Source of the DNA: Candidatus Rifleibacteriota bacterium | GTDB taxonomy: Bacteria > Muiribacteriota > Ozemobacteria > Ozemobacterales > Ozemobacteraceae | Direction of reading: 5' to 3' | DNA: 62,853 nt | NCBI GenBank assembly: GCA_015233155.1 | Contig: JADFYG010000039.1 | Coordinates: 1 to 62,853 of the forward strand | Shown here: in pieces, positions 41,384-49,299 of the stretch | Position numbering within the stretch: position 1 is the first letter of the stretch | How the letters are laid out: the number at the start of each line of letters is the position of its first letter | The notes under the pieces: model-generated | The model's database searches: none | What the model saw: the letters and a program-made list of their open reading frames with translations, nothing else | Told to the model about the DNA's origin: nothing | Made by a program: the position numbers and the translations under genes

Positions 41384-41651
41384 AAAGCTTGAAGAATATT
41401 TTCATGAACGTGAGCTTGGAGTCACAAGCGCGCAAGTTCTCGAAGCTCTGAAACCCGTATTCCAAGAGATTAGAGCTGACATCTTAACCGACTTCGAAAA
41501 GATAGATTTTTCTAATTATCAAAAAGTTGATAATAGGGAATGTTTTCTGTTATCCTTGAAATTGGAATTGGTGAAAAATTTGGAAGCGGGCCTTCAACGT
41601 CAGATTACGAATGGAAGGTCGGCCGATCAAACGATCAAGGAGCACCGGTAG
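41376..41651 (+). CDS. unknown protein between portal and scaffold
   Basis: The 91-aa protein (MGKKLEEYFHERELGVTSAQ) is charged and mostly helical. The ATG at 41376 follows AGGTGG and overlaps the portal stop. The coding sequence contains the palindrome TTATCA-AAAAGT-TGATAA (41516-41533), so this gene may be interrupted by an internal late promoter. Function unknown. Confidence 0.65.
   Translation: MGKKLEEYFHERELGVTSAQVLEALKPVFQEIRADILTDFEKIDFSNYQKVDNRECFLLSLKLELVKNLEAGLQRQITNGRSADQTIKEHR
41516..41533. promoter_or_regulatory. TTATCA-N6-TGATAA palindrome inside a late gene
   Basis: TTATCAAAAAGTTGATAA is the third exact match to the 12 fixed bases of the operator seen upstream of terS. It lies 119 nt upstream of the scaffold gene start. 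Confidence 0.7.
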
Positions 41652-42674
41652 ATGTATACGAACAAGGAACCAAAGAAGCAGCCGGGAACAGTTGTGGAGA
41701 AACCGCCGCTTACACCAGACAATAGCCAAGCGGCAACTACTTCCGCGCCAGATGGCGAGAAGCCGCCCGAATCCGGAACACAGAAACCTCCTGACCCTGA
41801 AGAGTTTTTCGTTTACGATGACCAGGTTGCGGCACATTCTAAATGCGATGAAGCCCAGGGAGACGCCGAAGGTGATGATGCGGATGGTTCCGATGATGAC
41901 ATCATCATGGAGGGCGACGAAGAGCCGGAGGGCGAGGATACCGACGCTGAAGGCGATGAGGGAACAGACGAAACACCTGCCAGCGATGCCAATGCCAACG
42001 CGGGAACACCACAAGCCGATGTTCAATCATCTGCGGTAGAAACGAAGCCACCTGAATCGACCACGCCAGATCCCATTGCCGTTTCAAACGCGAATGGTGA
42101 TGAGACAATTACAGATCCTCGCAAGGTCTTCAAGCCTGAGTATATCCCGGGCGAACAGGAATACATTGACCGTGTGATGACTGATGCTACGAAAGAAACG
42201 TGCAAGCGTCTCGGGTTAGCGAGTTCCGAAGATTTTGACCCATACAATCCGAAGCACCAGGCGATGTATCAACATATTTTCAATCGCCTGGATTCTCAGG
42301 AATCAGCCAGTTTCGAAACAGCGAAGAAAGAACACGTCGAAGGACTTCGGAAAAAGAAGGCTGCAGACAACTTCCTAGCCGCAAAGAAAAAGGTTGAGGG
42401 CGATATCGACAAACTTCTTCCCACCAAGGATCTACAGGACAAATATACAGAAGCCCTTGGGAACATGAAGTTCCGCGATTATAACGAAATGATGAAAGCC
42501 GCGACTGAACGACATGATTTCAGCGCACTTATTAACCTGGCAAAAACAGTTGCAGGCGTAAAGGCCAACCTGGACAAGGTTCGGAAGCCCACGCCCTCAA
42601 AGACAATTCGTTCGGTAGATTCCGGAGGCGAACCCCCCGGCAAACTCAAAGGAAGTGACGTCCTCGGTTTCTAA
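41652..42674 (+). CDS. scaffolding protein
   Basis: The 340-aa protein has a Pro/Thr/Glu/Asp-rich disordered first half with a very acidic stretch (EGDEEPEGEDTDAEGDEG) and a helical, charged second half (AKKEHVEGLRKKKAADNFLA, KKKVEGDIDKLLPTKDL). Position just before the major capsid gene and this composition are typical of phage scaffolds that guide procapsid assembly. AAGGAG precedes the ATG. Confidence 0.78.
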   Translation: MYTNKEPKKQPGTVVEKPPLTPDNSQAATTSAPDGEKPPESGTQKPPDPEEFFVYDDQVAAHSKCDEAQGDAEGDDADGSDDDIIMEGDEEPEGEDTDAEGDEGTDETPASDANANAGTPQADVQSSAVETKPPESTTPDPIAVSNANGDETITDPRKVFKPEYIPGEQEYIDRVMTDATKETCKRLGLASSEDFDPYNPKHQAMYQHIFNRLDSQESASFETAKKEHVEGLRKKKAADNFLAAKKKVEGDIDKLLPTKDLQDKYTEALGNMKFRDYNEMMKAATERHDFSALINLAKTVAGVKANLDKVRKPTPSKTIRSVDSGGEPPGKLKGSDVLGF

Positions 42675-42729
42675 CAATTCGCGCCCGGTTGAAGGAGCAG
42701 CCGTGCATAACATGAAGGAGTGAACCAAA

Positions 42730-43974
42730 ATGGCACTTAACAATGTTACCGCTCGCGGCTCCCGTAATTCCGATACCGGCAACTCGATGATCATTCGGGC
42801 AATGGACCCGAAGGTTTATCAGAAACGCGCGAACTTCGCGTTCTTCGTGACTCTCCTGCGTTTGATTCAGATGCGTCGGACGGCGGCGAAAGAAAACAAG
42901 TCGGGCATGGTCTATGGCTCGAAACTCCAGAACGTCGATAACCCCAAGTATGAGTGGAGTAATATCGACCTCGGAACTCCCACCGACACAGTAACAACGG
43001 GTATTGCCGCTTCAACGGGTGCGACCTCTCTGGTTGTCGGAAACATTTCTCAATGGACAGCCGGTGACATTTTCATCAACCTCACGACCAAAGAGCGTTG
43101 TCTTGTAACGGCTGTCACTACCGGAACTTCCACCCTGACGATCACCAGACAATGGGGTAACTCTGATGACCTGGCTGCGCCTGCGGTGGCTGTTATGACG
43201 GCAGGTGATATTCTGGCTCTTGTCGGAAACGCCTTCGAGGAAAACGCTGACGCTCCGTCTCCGATGTCGTTCAGCCCTGATGAATTTTTCAACTATACTC
43301 AAATCTTTTCGCGCACCACCGGCTCCAGCGGAACGAATGAGGCCAGCAAGTTCTATGGTGACGTCAATACGCTTCAGTTCCAAAAACGCGAGATGTGGAA
43401 TCTGTTTCTCAAAATGCGCAGCGCCGCATATTTCCGTGGCGTTCGCAACAAGACCACCGGAACAAATGGTCAACCTCTCCGCACAACCGCCGGTCTGGAA
43501 CAGCTGATTACCAGCAACATATCTGATCTTGATGGCGGGATGAGCTACATGGACTTCATTGACTTCGCCGAAAAGGTATACGGCTATGGCGGCGAAGAGA
43601 AAACGATGATTTGCAATAGCGCAATGGCCACGCTCATTCAGAAAGAGGTTTTGGAATCGAAGGGCTTGCAACTTGCGATCAGTCCGAATGCGAAGGTCTA
43701 CGGTATCAAGATCGATCGCCTGACCACGATCCATGGTGACTTCGACTTTGCTGTTGACCGCACGCTCAATGAGCTTTATCCCAAGACGCTTGCGGTAGGC
43801 TTCGCTCTCGAAATGGAACTGATCGAGGAAAACGTTCTTCGTCCGGACATCTGGAAGGAAAACGTCCAGGAGCGCAAGACCGATGGACGCGTTGACCAGG
43901 CTATCGGCGAATGCGGTCTGAAACTGATCAACGAAGAGCGCCACGGCATAATCACCGTCGATCTCTCGAAGTAA
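42730..43974 (+). CDS. major capsid protein (SU10/DUF5309-like, HK97 fold)
   Basis: The 414-aa protein resembles SU10-type major capsid proteins: an N-terminal arm, the inserted domain TSLVVGNISQWTAGDIFINL, then FNYTQIFSRTTGSSGTNEAS, REMWNLFLKMRSAAYFRGVR, AEKVYGYGGEEKTMICNSAM and a closing ECGLKLINEERHGII. AAGGAGT precedes the ATG. It follows the scaffold and is followed by a small head protein and two terminator hairpins, as expected for the most abundant virion protein. Confidence 0.92.
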   Translation: MALNNVTARGSRNSDTGNSMIIRAMDPKVYQKRANFAFFVTLLRLIQMRRTAAKENKSGMVYGSKLQNVDNPKYEWSNIDLGTPTDTVTTGIAASTGATSLVVGNISQWTAGDIFINLTTKERCLVTAVTTGTSTLTITRQWGNSDDLAAPAVAVMTAGDILALVGNAFEENADAPSPMSFSPDEFFNYTQIFSRTTGSSGTNEASKFYGDVNTLQFQKREMWNLFLKMRSAAYFRGVRNKTTGTNGQPLRTTAGLEQLITSNISDLDGGMSYMDFIDFAEKVYGYGGEEKTMICNSAMATLIQKEVLESKGLQLAISPNAKVYGIKIDRLTTIHGDFDFAVDRTLNELYPKTLAVGFALEMELIEENVLRPDIWKENVQERKTDGRVDQAIGECGLKLINEERHGIITVDLSK

Positions 43975-44003
43975 GCAATCGATAAACATAAGGAGAGCGC
44001 AGT

Positions 44004-44270
44004 ATGGCAAAGATTTCTGTTGAACCCGTAATGTTCCGATCCAAGCATCGCAACCACACAATAAAATCAGGTGAACTTGAATTCAAGTTCATGAATCATT
44101 TCTTCCGTGCGGAAACGCAGGCAGAAATAGATCATCTTCGTGAGCGCGCTCAAAAGCACAATTCGCCAATCACCGAGCTCAGACCAAATGAACGAGCCAA
44201 GGTGACTATTGATAAAGTGGCGAAGGAAACCAAGCCCGAAGATCTGGACGTACAGACACCCAGTAAATAA
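44004..44270 (+). CDS. small head-associated protein
   Basis: The 88-aa protein (VEPVMFRSKHRNHTIKSGEL) begins with strands and has a helix, ETQAEIDHLRERAQKH. AAGGAG precedes the ATG. The position directly after the capsid gene and before the terminators suggests a capsid decoration or completion protein. No family assignment beyond that. Confidence 0.65.
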   Translation: MAKISVEPVMFRSKHRNHTIKSGELEFKFMNHFFRAETQAEIDHLRERAQKHNSPITELRPNERAKVTIDKVAKETKPEDLDVQTPSK

Positions 44271-44278
44271 GAGAAGTG

Positions 44279-44340
44279 GCGACGACTCCTTGCGTCGTTG
44301 CTTTTATACGGGCGAACGGGGCAACTCGCTCGCCCGTTTT
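44279..44340 (+). terminator. two tandem terminator hairpins after the capsid genes
   Basis: First: GCGACGAC and GTCGTTGC form a stem (44279-44302) with a short T tail. Second: CGGGCGA (44309-44315) pairs with TCGCCCG (44330-44336), followed by TTTT. They would limit read-through from the highly expressed capsid genes into tail genes. Confidence 0.75.
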
Positions 44341-44357
44341 ACATAACAGGTGATGCC

Positions 44358-45509
44358 GTGAATTTATTACAGTTGAAAAACAAGGTTATCCAACAACTCA
44401 ATGAGAATCCGGATAACCCACAATTCTGGACTTTTGACGAGATCATCGACAATTTGAACGAGGGATATCGTGAGATATTCCGTCGCACCGGATTGCGTGA
44501 TCTTCTTTTGCCGTTGCTTCAAGCTGAAGCCGGAGCATTCTATTTTCCGCACGATCTCATGGGTCTGAAAAAGATTTATTGGCAAGGTCGTTTGCTGGGA
44601 AAGAAGAGCATCGAATATCTGGAGACGAGATTTTCAGGAACATCTCATGATCGCGGATTAGTTGGATCTGGACGTTCATTCTCGAAAAATTTTCGATCTC
44701 AAATCGGAGATCCTGAGTGTTGGTATCTCGAAGACGGCAAAGCGAAGCTTTTCCCGATACCAGAAATAGTTGCAGCATCAACGACAGCTCGAAAGTCTCT
44801 TCTTGCCACGCTTGCGGCGAATTCTCTTTCACTGACTCTTTCTGAGGATATTCCAGAAGATCAGAGCCGTGTAGATATATGGCTGGATGGCGTCGAGCAA
44901 AACTTCGATCAGTGGACCATCGTCAATCCGCGGTTAATTCAGTTTGTTGGTCCGGCGTCAGGGGTTAATCTTGGCGCATGTATCCGATTCATTCCGGATA
45001 CAGTCTCCATGGATCTCCTCGCGACGGCGAAGAAATTCCTTGTATTCCTGTCTGCTGGTTCAACGCAAGTATCCGTTCCTGGGGGCTACGTCCAGAGTGT
45101 CGGAGCCGTGACCATCAAGCTGGATGGCATCGAACAGACCCCAACGTCTTTTACTGAATCCAGTCCTTTCTTTCTGACACTTGATAATGCCCTATCTACT
45201 GATTCAATCGCCGAACTCTCTGTATTGCATCCAGATCCCTTAAACGTTGCGTCGGCACTTTATTCGTCACGCCCGCAAGAGATGAGCAACAACACAGATC
45301 AGCCAGATATGTTTGAGGATCTGCAACGTGGCATCTGGCAGTACGCCTGTTCTATATGTTTGACGCGCGATGGCCGAGGACAAGACGTGAACAAAGCCGC
45401 GATATTCTCCAGTCGTTTTGAAAAGACTATTTCAGATTTGTCGGGATTATTCCGCACAGATATCACATTAGATTCTGCTGCCATGATGCCATTCCAGATG
45501 CGGAGATGA
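44358..45509 (+). CDS. head-to-tail adaptor protein
   Basis: The 383-aa protein starts with GTG after AGGTGA. Its N-terminal helical part (TFDEIIDNLNEGYREIFRR) and C-terminal helices (LQRGIWQYACSICLTRDG, FSSRFEKTISDLSGLF) resemble podovirus gp4-like adaptors that bind below the portal. The middle has a beta insertion in which VDIWLDGVEQNFDQWT and VTIKLDGIEQTPTSF look like two copies of one repeat, an uncommon addition. Assigned by pattern and by gene order. Confidence 0.72.
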   Translation: MNLLQLKNKVIQQLNENPDNPQFWTFDEIIDNLNEGYREIFRRTGLRDLLLPLLQAEAGAFYFPHDLMGLKKIYWQGRLLGKKSIEYLETRFSGTSHDRGLVGSGRSFSKNFRSQIGDPECWYLEDGKAKLFPIPEIVAASTTARKSLLATLAANSLSLTLSEDIPEDQSRVDIWLDGVEQNFDQWTIVNPRLIQFVGPASGVNLGACIRFIPDTVSMDLLATAKKFLVFLSAGSTQVSVPGGYVQSVGAVTIKLDGIEQTPTSFTESSPFFLTLDNALSTDSIAELSVLHPDPLNVASALYSSRPQEMSNNTDQPDMFEDLQRGIWQYACSICLTRDGRGQDVNKAAIFSSRFEKTISDLSGLFRTDITLDSAAMMPFQMRR

Positions 45510-45513
45510 TGTT

Positions 45514-47076
45514 ATGTTCGGATATCTGAATCTTGGTAACCCGAAACTAATCGGCAAGTTTGAAAGCCAGGAGGCTATTAACTGCCGTGTCGATCAGGGA
45601 CGTCTTGAGTTTGCTCAATGGTCCACGGCGGCGAATGGGAGAGAGGTGTCGCTTTCCTCACTGATCGTTGAAGGGCGAGTATACGATACTGGTGTCTATC
45701 CACTGCACGATGTGGTTCGATGGAATTATTCGTCGGTTGTTGGTGACAAACTCGGAATGGCTGTTCCCGCTCAGTTGCCGAGCATAGCTGCAGATACCTA
45801 TGGTTTTAATCCATATCCGACTGGCACCTATACTTATGCGTTGACGCTTTACAATCCAGACACTGGCGAGGAATCTTCTCCTGCAACGCTGACGGTGACA
45901 ATAGCTTCCAATCAGATCGCGAAGTTTTCAAATTTCCCCAGTTATGCCGCGATGTATCCTAAGAAGATCAATCTGGTGTGGCGGTTATATCGTCGTCCAC
46001 TAACTGCCGGAGTATTCCAACTTGTGGGAAGTCTAGGATCGGCGATGGCGGGAATATCGGAATATAAAGATATTATTGCTGATGACGCTATCGGAGAATC
46101 GTGTGCTTCGATTGGAAATTTGACGTTGTTTGAAACTTCGGCAGATTTAGCCACTTCAATTGCATGGTTTGATCAGAGGTTGTGGGTAGCAACAGGAAGT
46201 ATTGTCAGATTCTCAAAGACTGATATGCCGTGGGCATTTCCAACTATAAATCAATTCGGATTCGGCGATATCGTTACGGGTATTATCCCATTCAGAGAAA
46301 CAATGATCGTTACACTGGCGTCAAAAAAGCCTCGCATCATTTATGGTGACGATCAATCCAATTTCACCGAAAAAGAACTAGATGCAGAAATAGGTGTTGC
46401 CACAAATAGCGGACGGATAGTGGCCGGGAATCTGTTAATGGCTGCGATAGAAGATAGAATGCTGTTACTTCCAACTGATACCGGCAAAGCGATTGTTTCC
46501 TTGGATATATTCGATGGTGCCCGACCGGTGAATATTTCTTCGAATGTTCGAGGATTGTTTCCCAAGATGGCGTATGCAGACTTGACGCATGGATCCGTTA
46601 ACGAACCTCGAACGGGAATAGTTGAAAATCGGTTCTATGTTCTGGAACTTAATTCAACAAGGTTGCCCATGGCGTTGCAGTCAGAGTTTATAACGGATTC
46701 GTTCTTTCTTATTTATGACGTTTACACTAAGGGTTTTCTTCGTGGTGATAGCGTGGCGACATTCAGATACCGCACGCGCGAATTCTCGGTTCCACCAAAG
46801 GCGAAACAACTGAAAACGGTCTTTGTAGAGACGTCGGGATCGGTGACGGTTGAGATTTATCTGAATAACATCCTGGCGACTTCGATGCAGTTCAACAATG
46901 TTGTCCGTAAAGTGAACGTCTTCAAAGTGAAACCGTGGGGGTGTGACTCGTTCTCATTTCGCTTCATCGGACAACCTGCATCAATGGTTTATTCATACGG
47001 CGTCGATGACCCATTGGTTGCGATAGGTAATCCACCTAATCGGAACGAAGCCGCGGCATTAATACAGGAGGGTTGA
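45514..47076 (+). CDS. tail hub / stabilisation protein (P22 gp10-like)
   Basis: The 520-aa protein is beta-rich with repeated blades, including GTYTYALTLYNPDTGEESSP, LVWRLYRRPLTAGVFQLV and SIAWFDQRLWVATGSIVRFS. The fold looks like a beta propeller, as in gp10-type tail accessory proteins that close the short tail. Follows the adaptor by 4 nt. The C-terminal 90 residues form a jelly-roll-like end. Confidence 0.7.
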   Translation: MFGYLNLGNPKLIGKFESQEAINCRVDQGRLEFAQWSTAANGREVSLSSLIVEGRVYDTGVYPLHDVVRWNYSSVVGDKLGMAVPAQLPSIAADTYGFNPYPTGTYTYALTLYNPDTGEESSPATLTVTIASNQIAKFSNFPSYAAMYPKKINLVWRLYRRPLTAGVFQLVGSLGSAMAGISEYKDIIADDAIGESCASIGNLTLFETSADLATSIAWFDQRLWVATGSIVRFSKTDMPWAFPTINQFGFGDIVTGIIPFRETMIVTLASKKPRIIYGDDQSNFTEKELDAEIGVATNSGRIVAGNLLMAAIEDRMLLLPTDTGKAIVSLDIFDGARPVNISSNVRGLFPKMAYADLTHGSVNEPRTGIVENRFYVLELNSTRLPMALQSEFITDSFFLIYDVYTKGFLRGDSVATFRYRTREFSVPPKAKQLKTVFVETSGSVTVEIYLNNILATSMQFNNVVRKVNVFKVKPWGCDSFSFRFIGQPASMVYSYGVDDPLVAIGNPPNRNEAAALIQEG

Positions 47077-47079
47077 TAG

Positions 47080-47499
47080 ATGGCACTTCCTGCCAGGATA
47101 GTCAATCTCTGCGTCCCGGTAATTGCCGCGATGGGCGATGTAGTAAAAGTTCGGCTTTTTATATTCGGTGCAATCGTTGGTATCGGTGGCACATCTCTCA
47201 AGGCATTTGATCCAGAATCATATTCAATCGACCTATCGACCAGTCTTCGAGACATTTCTGGTCGATTGGGAGACCCAGATACAGCGATCTACGAATGCAA
47301 TCTAACCGCGGCCAAAGTGGGCATTTACACCTTTTTCTACAATGATCCGACCACAAGCAGTTTTTATGTTCAAAATATGACTGTCACACAATGGGCAACT
47401 AATATGGATAACAAGATCAGTGACATCCTGAAACAGCGAACCGAAATCAGCCGGTTGCGAACGACGATCCAAACACAGAGGAGGCTCAACAATGGGTAA
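47080..47499 (+). CDS. small tail/virion protein
   Basis: The 139-aa protein starts with a hydrophobic/beta region (LFIFGAIVGIGGTSLK) and then DLSTSLRDISGRLGD, ending in a basic helix (RTEISRLRTTIQTQRRL). GGAGGG precedes the ATG. It overlaps the next gene by 8 nt and lies in the tail/ejection block. No family recognised. Confidence 0.65.
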   Translation: MALPARIVNLCVPVIAAMGDVVKVRLFIFGAIVGIGGTSLKAFDPESYSIDLSTSLRDISGRLGDPDTAIYECNLTAAKVGIYTFFYNDPTTSSFYVQNMTVTQWATNMDNKISDILKQRTEISRLRTTIQTQRRLNNG

Positions 47500-48352
47500 C
47501 TTCTTCAGCGACACATGGAAAGATCTGACACAGCCGGGATGGCGCCAGGCTGACCAGGCTAATGCAACTCAGCAATCGGCGATCAATCAAGCCGCGGCGT
47601 CTGATGCGTTCAAGCAAGGGCAGGCGCAAGACCTGAAAGGATTGGCTACGGGCTTCCTGTTCGGGAAACCAGCGAATACTCCAACGATCAACATGACAAA
47701 GGGAGCCGGCGGAACCTACGATACAAGCAATCCCATATACCAAAGCTCGCTCACCGGCGCACAACCTCAGGCCGATCAGTGGATGCAGGATTTTCTTACC
47801 AACTTAAAGAACTCTCCTGACGCTACGTTCAACCTGCAGAAGGGGCAGTTTGAAAACGCTATCGCAAACCAGAAGAGCCAGACCATGAACGACATGGCCC
47901 GGCGTGGTCTCTCCACAACGGGGATGGCTTCCGATGCTTTCAACAATGTTGATCAGCAACGAGCGGAAGGACTCGCCGGTCTCATGGGGCAACGCGAGGC
48001 CACGCGCACGCAGAATCTTGCCACGGGCGCACAGACTACGCAGAGTCTTCTTGACCGCGTGCTGAATATGTACACGGGAGCGACGACAGGGATAATGGGG
48101 CTGAATACCCAGGTTCCGCAGATGATGCAGACTCAAGCCTTGATGCAAGCGAACCAGCCCAGCGGAGGTGGCGTGTTACAGGGGCTTGCCGGAACATGGG
48201 CAAAAGGACAGATGAATAACTGGCTCAATCCGGCACCTACACAGGCGAACCCTTATATATCGCAATATCTTACACCCGGCGGATTATCTGGAATGGCATC
48301 TAATGCAGTTACTTCATTCGCTAAGAACGCCCTAGCCGGCATTTTCAGTTAA
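47492..48352 (+). CDS. internal virion (DNA-ejection) protein
   Basis: The 286-aa protein is Gln/Ala/Gly-rich and helical (DQANATQQSAINQAAASDAF, QSTMNDMARRGLSTTGMAS-like middle, QQRAEGLAGLMGQREATRTQ). This matches the internal virion proteins encoded after the tail genes of podoviruses, which leave the capsid first and form a conduit across the envelope. AGGAGG precedes the ATG, which overlaps the upstream stop. Confidence 0.7.
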   Translation: MGNFFSDTWKDLTQPGWRQADQANATQQSAINQAAASDAFKQGQAQDLKGLATGFLFGKPANTPTINMTKGAGGTYDTSNPIYQSSLTGAQPQADQWMQDFLTNLKNSPDATFNLQKGQFENAIANQKSQTMNDMARRGLSTTGMASDAFNNVDQQRAEGLAGLMGQREATRTQNLATGAQTTQSLLDRVLNMYTGATTGIMGLNTQVPQMMQTQALMQANQPSGGGVLQGLAGTWAKGQMNNWLNPAPTQANPYISQYLTPGGLSGMASNAVTSFAKNALAGIFS

Positions 48353-48363
48353 GGAGAAATACT

Positions 48364-49299
48364 ATGCAAGGAAGCGCAACCGGCGGAATCCTCGAAGGTC
48401 TACTGGGTGGAATCACTTCGGCCATGCAGCAGAAGCAGGCTATACAACTGAACGACACCCTTGCCTCCCAGAAGCTGAAACAGATGTTGCTTCAGCAAAG
48501 CGCGTTGAATGATCAGAAACAATCAATAGCGAATCGACAGATTGCTGCAAAGGTGTCTGAGGCAACCCAAATTGGAGCTGCGAAAGATGCGCAGGAAGTC
48601 GCAAAGAAGCAGGCGCTCCTTGATCATTATCAAACGCTTTATCCGGATAAGTTTAAGGCTGATCCGAATCTCCGTATGAAAATGGAAACGGAATTGGACA
48701 AGATAAAGTTACCAGAACAGCCGGAAAGTCCACAGGTTGGCGCACTCATAACACAAGGAGATTTCGCAGGGGCGTTCAATGCGGCTCAGACCGAGAAAGG
48801 GAGACAGCAGGTAAAGGACGCTCTTAATCTTGCTCAGACACTTCATCCTGAGCGCTTCCCGCACCCCGATGTCATTCAAAATGGCGACGTTCTTCATGTC
48901 TATGACAAGAACAATCCCGCTGCTGGAATCACGGCGAAGATTCCTTTGACACCTTCGAGCACATCGTTGGGATCCTCGAAGGGATCAGTATCTTCGAAAG
49001 CACCGCTTACTCAATTACCCGAGGGCCAGCAACCACAGCAGATAGTTTTGGGTTCTAATGGAAATAAGTATCTGGTTCCTAAGCCGACAAAGGCCACGAA
49101 GCCAACCCAAGATGATGCCGACACCCAACTGAAGAGTTTGTCTCATGATCTTAAAGCAGCAAGCGACTTGGGATTAACAACAGAAGATCCTGTTGTTAAG
49201 ACAATTCAGCAAAAAATGGGAGATGCATTGCGGTCGAAGCATGGCGGCACAGGGACAATAAAGGGCGTCCCGTCGTTTCAGGAGTTCATGTCAAAATGA
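48364..49299 (+). CDS. internal virion protein
   Basis: The 311-aa protein starts GGILEGLLGGITSAMQQKQA, followed by a long helix (QKLKQMLLQQSALNDQKQSI), a disordered Ser/Lys part and a C-terminal helical end. It belongs with the 286-aa and 1847-aa proteins in a three-gene ejection block, the usual podovirus arrangement. AAGGAGA precedes the ATG and its stop overlaps the next start. Confidence 0.7.
   Translation: MQGSATGGILEGLLGGITSAMQQKQAIQLNDTLASQKLKQMLLQQSALNDQKQSIANRQIAAKVSEATQIGAAKDAQEVAKKQALLDHYQTLYPDKFKADPNLRMKMETELDKIKLPEQPESPQVGALITQGDFAGAFNAAQTEKGRQQVKDALNLAQTLHPERFPHPDVIQNGDVLHVYDKNNPAAGITAKIPLTPSSTSLGSSKGSVSSKAPLTQLPEGQQPQQIVLGSNGNKYLVPKPTKATKPTQDDADTQLKSLSHDLKAASDLGLTTEDPVVKTIQQKMGDALRSKHGGTGTIKGVPSFQEFMSK

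Noticed and set aside
43012..44061. 349-codon antisense ORF in the capsid region
   Set aside because: Shadow of the major capsid gene with no ribosome site or recognisable protein; similar antisense frames at 27147-27863 and 52959-53636 were dropped too.
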